Source: Candidatus Daviesbacteria bacterium | GTDB taxonomy: Bacteria; Patescibacteriota; Microgenomatia; Daviesbacterales; UBA10151 | Reading direction: 5' to 3' | NCBI GenBank assembly: GCA_016183225.1 | Contig: JACPEZ010000053.1 | Coordinates: 1 to 7,628, forward strand | Length of the DNA: 7,628 nucleotides | Shown here: positions 1 to 5,740 of the stretch, piece by piece | Layout of the letters: the number at the start of each line of letters is the position of its first letter | How positions within the stretch are numbered: the first letter of the stretch is position 1 | Notes under the pieces: model-generated | The model's database searches: none | Told to the model about the DNA's origin: nothing | What the model saw: the letters and a program-made list of their open reading frames with translations, nothing else | Made by a program: the position numbers and the translations under genes

Positions 1-612
1 GCCATGAGGCTATATGAGATGTTTTTGGGGCCTTTTGAAATTATGAAACCATGGAGTTTGACCGGCGTTGAGGGTGTTTACAGGTTTTTGCAAAGAGTTT
101 GGCTTCTTTATGACAAATTGTTTTCGATCGGAAGTAATTTGTCATTAGAAGATTTAAGGTTAATGCATAAAACAATTAAAAAAGTAACAGAGGATATTGA
201 AAATATCAAGTTTAATACGGCAGTGGCGGCTTTGATGGAATGGTTAAACTATTTAAGTAAAAAAGAAAAGATTTCTAAAGAAGAATATAAAACATTTTTG
301 TTGCTGCTGGCTCCATTTGCACCGCATATCAGTGAAGAATTATGGGTAGTGATAGGAGAAAAATTCAGCATTCATCAGCAGTCTTGGCCGAAGTTTGATA
401 ATAAATATTTGCAAGAGGAGGAAGCCACAATAGTGATTCAGATAAATGGCAGGGTGCGGGAGACGCGGGTGATCTCAAAAGAGATAGAGAGTAATAGAGC
501 GGTCGTAGAAAAAATGGTTCTGCAGTCAGACAGAATTAAAAATTTGCTGGCCGGTCAAAGCGTGAAAAAAACCGTTTATATACCGGGTAAGATCATCAAT
601 TTTGTTGTTTAG
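1..612 (+). CDS. leuS: Leucyl-tRNA synthetase, C-terminal part (5' truncated by window)
   Basis: This is the C-terminal end of the class Ia enzyme that charges tRNA-Leu with leucine in the cytoplasm. The reading frame is open from base 1, so the ATG at 4 is an internal methionine and the catalytic core and editing domain lie upstream. Numbering from that methionine, residues 1-40 carry the LeuRS-typical MRLYEMFLGP...KPW...GVEGVYRFL block that follows the KMSKS region. Residues 45-120 form the helical anticodon-binding domain, with LAPFAPHISEELW at 102-114. Residues 140-202 form the small C-terminal domain (IQINGRVRE, then KKTVYIPGKIINFVV), which contacts the tRNA in known LeuRS. The gene ends with TAG and a 58-base gap follows. 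I see no frameshift. Recognition is based on these motifs and is firm. Confidence 0.96.
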   Translation, partial: AMRLYEMFLGPFEIMKPWSLTGVEGVYRFLQRVWLLYDKLFSIGSNLSLEDLRLMHKTIKKVTEDIENIKFNTAVAALMEWLNYLSKKEKISKEEYKTFLLLLAPFAPHISEELWVVIGEKFSIHQQSWPKFDNKYLQEEEATIVIQINGRVRETRVISKEIESNRAVVEKMVLQSDRIKNLLAGQSVKKTVYIPGKIINFVV

Positions 613-641
613 CAGATAATACAAGATGATTGCTAACTATT

Positions 642-651
642 TAGTATAATA
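642..651 (+). promoter_or_regulatory. Candidate -10 box before the metalloprotease-comEA-comEC unit
   Basis: A perfect TATAAT lies at 645-650, 20 bases before the ATG at 671. No convincing -35 box stands 16-18 bases upstream and there is no TG extension, so this is a weak call from one hexamer in AT-rich DNA. If used, transcription would start near 657 and the first gene would have a very short leader, which fits the lack of a Shine-Dalgarno site there. Confidence 0.35.
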
Positions 652-670
652 AGTTTAGATTGTTACAGCA

Positions 671-1072
671 ATGAAAATACAAAGAGACGATATTTGGCTT
701 CTATCCCGGCTGGACTATGTCTGGGCAAAGTATTTTGATGACGTTAGCCAGAACAACAAAGTCTTTATCAAATTTGGCAGATACGCCAGGGCGCGTCTTG
801 GTTCTATCAAGTACGATAAAAAATCCGGCCATTCTTTTATAACTATCACAGGAATGTTTAAGGATTTAAAGATTCCAACAGGAGTGATTGATCATACCAT
901 TGCTCATGAGCTTTGTCATTATACTCATGGTTTTTCTTCGCCTCACCGGAAACTTCATCACTATCCCCATGAAGGGGGGATTGTAAAAAAGGAAATGTTA
1001 AGCCGCGGCATGGGATCTTTGGTCAAAGGCTATCGGGATTGGATAAAAAGCTACAGGAGGCAATTTAGATGA
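671..1072 (+). CDS. SprT-like zinc metalloprotease-type protein
   Basis: This is a 133-residue protein with the zinc-binding, catalytic signature HELCH at residues 79-83, the HExxH form typical of SprT-like and related small metallopeptidases. More histidines follow at 86, 92, 96, 97 and 100, and one of them is likely to be the third zinc ligand. Before the motif, residues 31-70 look like the beta-strand part of the fold (VFIKFGRYARARLGSIKY, then HSFITITG). The C-terminus is very basic (YRDWIKSYRRQFR), which suggests nucleic-acid contact, but that is inference. There is no signal peptide or membrane segment, so it should be cytoplasmic. Its stop overlaps the comEA start by 4 bases (ATGA), so the two are probably translated together. 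No Shine-Dalgarno site is visible before its ATG. The substrate is unknown; family members in other organisms act on DNA-protein crosslinks, but that role cannot be assigned here. Confidence 0.72.
   Translation: MKIQRDDIWLLSRLDYVWAKYFDDVSQNNKVFIKFGRYARARLGSIKYDKKSGHSFITITGMFKDLKIPTGVIDHTIAHELCHYTHGFSSPHRKLHHYPHEGGIVKKEMLSRGMGSLVKGYRDWIKSYRRQFR
1055..1060 (+). promoter_or_regulatory. Shine-Dalgarno site for comEA inside the upstream gene
   Basis: AGGAGG lies 8 bases before the comEA ATG at 1069, within the last codons of the metalloprotease gene. It is the best ribosome binding site on the left side of the window and fixes the comEA start, despite the 4-base overlap with the upstream stop codon. 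Confidence 0.8.
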
Positions 1073-1629
1073 AAGAGAAAATTGATCAATTTAAAATTCC
1101 ACTGGGGCTTTCATTGGTGGGACTGGTATTAATTATTGGCGGCATGTTTGCTTCCGGATTAACCAAGCCCAAAGTGGAGTATCCTAAAGAAAGTATAGTT
1201 TCTTCTCAAAAAAAGATCAGTGTTGATGTGTCGGGAGCAGTGGTAAATCCCGGGGTGTATCAGTTGGAAGATAATGCTCGCGTTGAAGACGCGATCAAGT
1301 CTGCCGGAGGTTTAGCAGAAACTGCTAATGGTGAATATGTGGCCAAGTATTTAAATATGGCCATGAAACTGACCGATGGCATGAAAATCTACGTGCCGTT
1401 TCAGGGAGAACAATATACCGGTACAGTTGCAGGGACCAATATTCAAAGCAAGGTGAACATTAATACTGCTACCCAGGCAGAGCTGGAGGCTTTGCCGGGC
1501 ATTGGACCTGTGACAGCCTCCAAAATCATTTCCGGCCGGCCTTATTCTAAAGTAGAGGATTTCTTAACCTTAAAATTAGTCTCCAAGAGTGTCTTCGACA
1601 AAATCAAAGACTTATTAGTTTTGTATTAA
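1069..1629 (+). CDS. comEA: ComEA competence DNA receptor (SLBB plus helix-hairpin-helix)
   Basis: ComEA binds incoming double-stranded DNA on the outer face of the membrane during natural transformation and passes it to the ComEC channel. The 186-residue protein has the expected order. A short cytoplasmic tail is followed by one membrane helix at about 11-30, then a linker. An SLBB-type beta-grasp domain lies at about 50-110 (SVDVSGAVVNPGVYQL...ARVEDAIKSAGG...DGMKIYVP). A second linker leads to a helix-hairpin-helix DNA-binding domain at about 128-186, with VNINTATQAELEALPGIG at 129-146. The length is in the normal range for the family. Its stop codon overlaps the comEC start by one base (TAATG), so the two are coupled. 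The assignment is firm from domain order and neighbour. Confidence 0.93.
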   Translation: MKEKIDQFKIPLGLSLVGLVLIIGGMFASGLTKPKVEYPKESIVSSQKKISVDVSGAVVNPGVYQLEDNARVEDAIKSAGGLAETANGEYVAKYLNMAMKLTDGMKIYVPFQGEQYTGTVAGTNIQSKVNINTATQAELEALPGIGPVTASKIISGRPYSKVEDFLTLKLVSKSVFDKIKDLLVLY

Positions 1630-2597
1630 TGCCCAAATTATCAATTATTTTAGCTATACTTCTTTATATTTTGTTATATTTTGTCAGGTGGCAGCAGCCG
1701 GAGATAAAAATCCAAGTAGAAATTCTTAAGGGACAAAGAATATATTTAACAGAGCAGGTTAAAAAGTTTTTGCCTTCTCCGCAGGCAGAACTTTTATCGG
1801 GCATTGTTTTGGGAGTAAAACAAGACCTGCCTTATAATTTGCGTTTTGCCCTGCGTGACACCTCTACTTTGCATATTGTGGTAGCTTCAGGCCAGAATTT
1901 AACTATTTTGGCAGCATTTATTATGTATCTTTCAGGCTTGATCAAGAGAAAAAATGCCGTTATTTTAACTTTGCTGGTTATGGTTATTTATACTTTGCTG
2001 ACCGGAGCGCAAATTCCCATTTTACGGGCAGCCGTGATGTTTTTTCTGGCATCTTTAGCCCAAACTTTTGGCCGGCAAAATGACGGTTTGCGCGTTCTGA
2101 TCATAGTGGCCGGCTTATTTTTGCTGATTAACCCCCGCTGGATAACTGATTTATCTTTTCAGCTGTCATTTTTAGCCTCGTTTGGGGTAATTGTGGTAGC
2201 ACCAATATTCCAGAAATCAATGGAATTTTTGCCTAATATTATTAAAGAAAATCTGGCTGTGACATTGGGCGCGCAACTGATGGTTACGCCTGTCGTAGCC
2301 TCAAATTTTCATCAGCTATCCATAGTTTCGCTACCGGCCAATGTCTTGGTGCTGTGGATTATTCCCTATATTATGGGAGTAGGATTTATATTTTTGTTGT
2401 TTGCTAATCAGCTTTTAAGCCTAATTTTAAATATCATGCTGACTTATTTTATCTATATAGTGCAGTTTTTTAGCTCACTTCCTTTTGCCTGGGAATATGT
2501 GGGGGAGTTTTTATGGATTGTCTGGGTTGGATATTATCTGGTGCTGGCAGGGATATTGCTGTTTTTAAGAAACAGGGTATTGACAGATATGGTATAA
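1629..2597 (+). CDS. comEC: Minimal ComEC/Rec2-type DNA uptake channel
   Basis: This is a 322-residue polytopic membrane protein matching the Competence domain of ComEC, which moves single-stranded DNA across the cytoplasmic membrane. After a first membrane helix (about 3-20) comes the family block PQAELLSGIVLG (51-62), then STLHIVVASGQNL (79-91), the ComEC 'HI-A-SG' motif. The region around IPILRAAVMF (129-138), LINPRWITDLSFQLSF (166-181) and MVTPVVASNFHQLSIVSLPA (218-237) is also typical. Many further hydrophobic helices run to the end. Full ComEC proteins are usually 600-800 residues; this one lacks the N-terminal OB-fold region and the C-terminal metallo-beta-lactamase-like domain. The frame ends cleanly at TAA with a new promoter and leader behind it, so this looks like a compact form, not a recent break. 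A separate nuclease gene elsewhere could supply the missing part. Confidence 0.88.
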   Translation: MPKLSIILAILLYILLYFVRWQQPEIKIQVEILKGQRIYLTEQVKKFLPSPQAELLSGIVLGVKQDLPYNLRFALRDTSTLHIVVASGQNLTILAAFIMYLSGLIKRKNAVILTLLVMVIYTLLTGAQIPILRAAVMFFLASLAQTFGRQNDGLRVLIIVAGLFLLINPRWITDLSFQLSFLASFGVIVVAPIFQKSMEFLPNIIKENLAVTLGAQLMVTPVVASNFHQLSIVSLPANVLVLWIIPYIMGVGFIFLLFANQLLSLILNIMLTYFIYIVQFFSSLPFAWEYVGEFLWIVWVGYYLVLAGILLFLRNRVLTDMV

Positions 2598-2598
2598 T
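2590..2598 (+). promoter_or_regulatory. Extended -10 promoter for the arginine operon
   Basis: TGGTATAAT is an exact extended -10 element (TG-N-TATAAT) lying across the comEC stop codon. No good -35 hexamer is found at standard spacing, as is common for extended -10 promoters. Transcription would begin near 2605, just ahead of the T-box leader, giving a leader of about 290 bases before the first start codon. The position fits the downstream structures well, but the promoter is predicted only from sequence. Confidence 0.6.
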
Positions 2599-2665
2599 AA
2601 TATCTTGACAATTAAATACTAACCCGCGCAAATTTTAAAAATTTGATCGGGTAAAGGCGTTTTAA

Positions 2666-2681
2666 GTCCGCCGCAGCGGAC
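2666..2681 (+). repeat. GC-rich palindrome in the leader
   Basis: GTCCGC and GCGGAC form a perfect 6-bp hairpin around the loop CGCA. It stands in the middle of the leader, is much more GC-rich than its surroundings, and is not part of a recognisable T-box element. It resembles the short CCGCC/GGCGG palindromes often seen between genes in small bacterial genomes. Whether it is repeated elsewhere in this genome cannot be seen from one window. Confidence 0.6.
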
Positions 2682-2687
2682 AAGCCG

Positions 2688-2722
2688 CGTAGGTCAGTTT
2701 GCCGTTTGGCGAAAATACTACG
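2688..2722 (+). repeat. Two-part hairpin in the leader
   Basis: CGTAG (2688-2692) pairs with CTACG (2718-2722), and TTTGCC (2698-2703) pairs with GGCGAA (2708-2713, one T-G pair) around the loop GTTT. An internal loop of GTCAG against AATA separates the two helices. A helix / internal loop / helix layout is reminiscent of a shortened stem I specifier arm, but the loop has no arginine codon in the usual place, so it is described only as structure. Confidence 0.5.
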
Positions 2723-2825
2723 ACAGAAATTGAACTGTATAAATACAATAAGCGTGTCGGCAACGGAGCGCTGAAAGAGATAATCTGCCTTTGGCGGATT
2801 AAGCAAGGTGGCACCGCCATAGAAG

Positions 2826-2876
2826 GCCCTTGTAAGTTTTCGATTATTAAAATCGGAGATTTACAAGGGCTTTTTT
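2826..2876 (+). terminator. Intrinsic terminator of the T-box switch
   Basis: GCCCTTGTAA (2826-2835) pairs with TTACAAGGGC (2861-2870). The helix continues through G-T and A-T pairs, TTTTCGATT (2837-2845) with AATCGGAGA (2851-2859), to a 5-base loop at 2846-2850. This gives about 20 continuous base pairs followed by six T residues at 2871-2876. Its 5' arm contains bases 2826-2832, which are also needed for the antiterminator, as expected of a T-box. When the cognate tRNA is charged, transcription should stop here, 20 bases before the first gene. Confidence 0.92.
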
Positions 2877-2883
2877 AATGCCT

Positions 2884-2890
2884 GGAAGGA
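2884..2890 (+). promoter_or_regulatory. Ribosome binding site of the GNAT gene
   Basis: GGAAGGA stands 6 bases before the ATG at 2897, just after the terminator T-run. It decides this start over the ATG at 2878, which is in another frame, and the in-frame ATG at 2912. Confidence 0.75.
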
Positions 2891-2896
2891 ATAAAA

Positions 2897-3313
2897 ATGT
2901 TAGTAAAAAAAATGAGTATTAAAAATTTTAATTCAATACATAACCTTTGGAAGGAGGCTGGATTAAGCATACCTGAAATACAGAAAGAAAAAGAAGAAGC
3001 TAAATTGATCTTGAGATTGAACTCATCTTCAAGTTTTGAAGCGTATAACAAAGGCAAGCTGGCAGGTACGATACTGGGCATTTTTAATGGCAGAAGAGGT
3101 TGGATTTACCATTTAGCCGTGCATCCGGATTTCCAGAAGAAAGGAATTGGATCTTTACTGCTACAAAAGGCCGAGGAAGCGTTGAAAAAGTTAGGAGCAA
3201 AACGAATACTGCTTTGGGTTAGGAAAGATAATTTAGGAGTAACGAATTTTTATCAAAAACATGGCTATTTTAGCGTAGAGGATGCAATAGTTTTAGGAAA
3301 GGATTTAATATGA
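2897..3313 (+). CDS. GNAT-family N-acetyltransferase, first gene of the arginine operon
   Basis: This is a 138-residue single-domain acetyltransferase using acetyl-CoA. Motif A is clear: the beta strand and pyrophosphate-binding loop YHLAVHPDFQKKGIGSLLLQ lie at residues 71-90, with QKKGIG filling the Q/R-x-x-G-x-G/A loop. Strand five is RILLWVRKDN (103-112), and motif B is FYQKHGYF (118-125). Overall it resembles the small YpeA-like GNAT group. The substrate cannot be read from the sequence. It lies directly behind the T-box and shares a 4-base overlap (ATGA) with argH, so it is made together with arginine enzymes. A role as a short N-acetylglutamate synthase is possible, since such enzymes are GNATs and are fused to ArgH in some bacteria. 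Acetylation of an arginine intermediate or of a protein such as a ribosomal N-terminus is equally open. The family call is firm; the function is not. Confidence 0.85.
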   Translation: MLVKKMSIKNFNSIHNLWKEAGLSIPEIQKEKEEAKLILRLNSSSSFEAYNKGKLAGTILGIFNGRRGWIYHLAVHPDFQKKGIGSLLLQKAEEALKKLGAKRILLWVRKDNLGVTNFYQKHGYFSVEDAIVLGKDLI

Positions 3314-4485
3314 AAAAGTTGTGGCAAAAAGACAATAAATCAACATTGGATCCTGTAATTGAGGCCTTTGAGACAAAAGGAGATCTTTTAATGGATCAAA
3401 AACTTATCAAATATGATGTGCAGGGATCTTTGGCCCATGCCAAAATGCTTTGCAAAATTGGCATTCTTTCAAAAAGCGAGCTTGCAAAGCTGGAAAAAGG
3501 ACTTTTGGAGATTCTTTCTCTTAATTCACAAGGTAAGTTTTTGCTGAAAATAGGCGATGAGGATATGCATACCAAAATAGAGAACTTTTTAACGGAAAAA
3601 TACGGTAAAGCCGGTCAAAAAATTCATACCGGTAGGTCAAGAAACGATCAGGTTTTAACCGCGATCAGGCTTTACAGCAAGGAAATGATGGAAAAGATTA
3701 AACAGGAGCTAACAGGTTTAATCAAAAGCTTTGAGAATTTTTCCCAAAAATTTGGGTCTGTCAAGATGCCCGGATATACCCATATGCAAAAGGCTATGCC
3801 TTCATCAATCGGACTTTGGGCAGGCAGTTTCATTGAATCTTTGCAAGATGATTTGAGTTTGCTTGAAGCAGCAGCCAACTTAAATGATCAATCGCCTTTG
3901 GGTTCGGCCGCAGGATATGGCACGCCGCTTAAACTGGACAGGGAATATACTGTCAAGCTGCTGGGTTTTGCCAAAGCGCAAAACAACTTTTTATACTGTC
4001 AAAATTCCAAAGGCAAAATTGAAGCCTTAATTTTGGCTGCTCTGACGCAAATCCTTTTAACTGTTAATAAATTTGGGAGCGACATAATGTTATTTACCAC
4101 ATCAGAATTTAATTTCTTTCAGGTGTCAGATGCGCTAACTACAGGCAGCAGCATAATGCCGCAAAAGAAAAATCCAGATGTGGCTGAACTGCTGCGAGCG
4201 AAAGTGCATCTTGTTTTGGGCAATTACACAGCGCTTGTTAGCCTATCAAGCAATTTACCCTCCGGTTATAACAGGGATTTGCAGGATATGAAAAAACCGC
4301 TGCTGGAAAGCTTGGAGATAACTTTGGATAGCATAAAAGTAACCGGCATATTACTAAATAACCTGACTCCTAAAAGAGAAGTTATGGAGAGCGCTTTAAC
4401 AGAAGAAATTTTTGCAGCCCAAAAAGCATACAAACTGGTACAAAAAAATATGCCGTTTAGAAAAGCGTATGGGGAGGTGAAATAA
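3310..4485 (+). CDS. argH: Argininosuccinate lyase, short form
   Basis: ArgH splits argininosuccinate into arginine and fumarate, the last step of arginine synthesis, as a cytoplasmic homotetramer. The 391-residue protein shows the family motifs in order: EDMHTKIE (84-91), TGRSRNDQV (107-115), THMQ (157-160) with the catalytic-region histidine at 158, SPLGSAAGYGTP (195-206), and the fumarase/lyase signature GSSIMPQKKNP (279-289). The second serine of that signature, residue 281, corresponds to the catalytic base. Family members usually have 450-470 residues. This one stops at MPFRKAYGEVK, about where the C-terminal helical region would continue, so some 60-70 residues are missing while all active-site motifs remain. 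Only one base separates its TAA from the argG ATG. The start has an AGGAAAGGA site (3295-3303) inside the GNAT gene. The product should be active if the C-terminal region is dispensable, which is inference. Confidence 0.94.
   Translation: MKKLWQKDNKSTLDPVIEAFETKGDLLMDQKLIKYDVQGSLAHAKMLCKIGILSKSELAKLEKGLLEILSLNSQGKFLLKIGDEDMHTKIENFLTEKYGKAGQKIHTGRSRNDQVLTAIRLYSKEMMEKIKQELTGLIKSFENFSQKFGSVKMPGYTHMQKAMPSSIGLWAGSFIESLQDDLSLLEAAANLNDQSPLGSAAGYGTPLKLDREYTVKLLGFAKAQNNFLYCQNSKGKIEALILAALTQILLTVNKFGSDIMLFTTSEFNFFQVSDALTTGSSIMPQKKNPDVAELLRAKVHLVLGNYTALVSLSSNLPSGYNRDLQDMKKPLLESLEITLDSIKVTGILLNNLTPKREVMESALTEEIFAAQKAYKLVQKNMPFRKAYGEVK
4472..4478 (+). promoter_or_regulatory. Strong argG ribosome binding site inside the argH 3' end
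   Basis: GGAGGTG ends 8 bases before the argG ATG and encodes part of the final argH residues (GEVK). It supports the argG start at 4487 and shows that the short ArgH C-terminus is built into the argG translation signal. Confidence 0.8.
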
Positions 4486-4486
4486 T

Positions 4487-5740
4487 ATGAAAACAAAGAC
4501 AAAATATGTCAAAGTGGCATCTTATGAAGCAAAAATAGGAGAGGTTAAGAAAGTTTTACTGCTTTATTCAGGCGGTTTAGATACCTCGGTGATGCTGAAG
4601 TGGATTCAGGATCAATATAAAGCAGAAGTTGTTGCTTTGACTCTTGATTTGGGACAGCAACACGATGACTTGGAGGCAGTTGCCAAAAAGGCTCTTAAGC
4701 TGGGCGCAGTCAAAGCCATAACTCTGGATGTCAAAGAGGAATTTGCCAATGAATATTTGGCCATTGGCATTAAAGCAAACGCTTCTTACCAATGGGATTA
4801 CCATCTTTCCTGCGCCATAGGCAGGGCTATTTTGGGTAAAAAAGCAGTGGAAATTGCCAAAAAAGAAAGAGTAGATTGTATAGCTCACGGCTGTACCGGC
4901 AAGGGCAATGATCAAGTTAGGATTGAAGGATATATTTTAACTCACGATCCAAAAATGAAAATTATCGCTCCAGTTCGGGAATGGAATATGGACAGGAATG
5001 AAGAAATTAAATATGCCAAAAAACATCACATTCCCATTCCTGCCTCTGTAGATTTTCCTTATTCTGTTGATGACAATATGTGGGGAATGACCTGGGAAGG
5101 CGGAGAAATAGAAGAGCCGGGTTTGATTTCGCCGATTGAGAAGTTTTTAACCACCTATACTTTGGCTCAAAACGCGCCTGATAAAGAAGAATTAGTCAAA
5201 TTGGAGTTTAAAAATGGTATTCCTGTGGCGTTAAACAATGAAAAAATATCGCTGGCTAAACTGATTGTTAAACTTAATAAACTTGCAGGGAAACACGGGG
5301 TTGGGGTAGTGCACGTATTTGAAGACCGGTTAGTGGGCTTAAAAAACGGCGGAGTTTGGGAGCAGCCGGCAGGACAGGTAATTATTGAAGCGCACAAAGC
5401 ATTGGAAAAATATGTTTCTACCAGGCAACTGAATGAGCTGAAAGAAACGCTGGACATCAAATGGGGTTATCTTTGTTATGGTGCTTTATGGTTTGATCCT
5501 GTTATGGGAGCTATAAACGCTTTTAATGAATGGGTTAATCAAAAAGCTACAGGCGAGGTAACAGTTAAGCTTTTTAAAGGAAAAGTAGATGTGGTGACTA
5601 TGAAATCTTCCTTTGGTTTAGACAATACTTCGTTTAATGTGGGTGAGGGGTATGGATTTAATGTTAATGCCAGTCCGGGTTTTACCGAGATTTATTCGTT
5701 GCAAATGAAGCTGGCGAATCAAAAGAAAGGGGAAAAATGA
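4487..5740 (+). CDS. argG: Argininosuccinate synthase
   Basis: ArgG joins citrulline and aspartate to argininosuccinate using ATP, via a citrullyl-adenylate, in the cytoplasm. The 417-residue protein has the N-type ATP pyrophosphatase P-loop LLYSGGLDTS (25-34), the AHGCTGKGNDQVR block (133-145) for nucleotide and substrate binding, and DNMWGMTWEGGEIEEP (196-211). The C-terminal half is typical (HGVGVVHVFEDRLVGLKNGGVWEQPA, about 272-297). It carries about 20 residues before the P-loop strand, more than many ArgG proteins, but the strong ribosome binding site at 4472-4478 supports this start. In the citrulline-binding stretch it reads YHLSCAIGRAIL (105-115), where many relatives have a proline after the arginine. 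Its stop overlaps the argF start by 4 bases (ATGA). The function is secure from motifs and operon. Confidence 0.97.
   Translation: MKTKTKYVKVASYEAKIGEVKKVLLLYSGGLDTSVMLKWIQDQYKAEVVALTLDLGQQHDDLEAVAKKALKLGAVKAITLDVKEEFANEYLAIGIKANASYQWDYHLSCAIGRAILGKKAVEIAKKERVDCIAHGCTGKGNDQVRIEGYILTHDPKMKIIAPVREWNMDRNEEIKYAKKHHIPIPASVDFPYSVDDNMWGMTWEGGEIEEPGLISPIEKFLTTYTLAQNAPDKEELVKLEFKNGIPVALNNEKISLAKLIVKLNKLAGKHGVGVVHVFEDRLVGLKNGGVWEQPAGQVIIEAHKALEKYVSTRQLNELKETLDIKWGYLCYGALWFDPVMGAINAFNEWVNQKATGEVTVKLFKGKVDVVTMKSSFGLDNTSFNVGEGYGFNVNASPGFTEIYSLQMKLANQKKGEK

Larger units (their letters stand above)
2605..2876 (+). promoter_or_regulatory. T-box riboswitch leader of the arginine operon
   Basis: T-boxes read the charging state of a tRNA: an uncharged tRNA pairs its NCCA end with the antiterminator bulge and keeps transcription going. 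Visible here are the stem III hairpin, AATCTGCC (2782-2789) with GGCGGATT (2793-2800); the T-box core AAGGTGGCACCGCC (2805-2818); and the antiterminator. In the antiterminator, CAAGG (2804-2808) pairs with CCTTG (2828-2832) and GCC (2816-2818) with GGC (2825-2827), leaving the 7-nt bulge TGGCACC. TGGC would suit a tRNA with discriminator base G. The 3' arm overlaps the terminator, so the two folds exclude each other. The 5' end is set by the predicted promoter. A canonical stem I with AGTA and GNTG-type motifs is not recognisable, so the specifier is not fixed. Candidates are CGT at 2753-2755 and AGA at 2776-2778, both Arg codons. Arg specificity is inferred from the operon. Confidence 0.88.

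Noticed and set aside
2622..2652. ACCCG...CGGGT hairpin after comEC as a terminator for the competence genes
   Set aside because: It has an internal loop, and no T-run directly follows it. It lies downstream of the predicted arginine promoter and is better treated as part of the leader.
2612..2806. Minus-strand open frame of 64 codons across the leader
   Set aside because: It lies inside the T-box leader, has no recognisable protein features, and its sequence is fully explained by hairpins and the T-box core.
2878..2880. ATG directly after the terminator as the GNAT start
   Set aside because: It is in a different frame from the GNAT protein, while the ATG at 2897 has a good ribosome binding site.
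4478..4490. Possible frameshift joining argH to a lost C-terminal part
   Set aside because: argG begins one base after the argH stop and its own motifs start at once, so no ArgH remnant is left in any frame.
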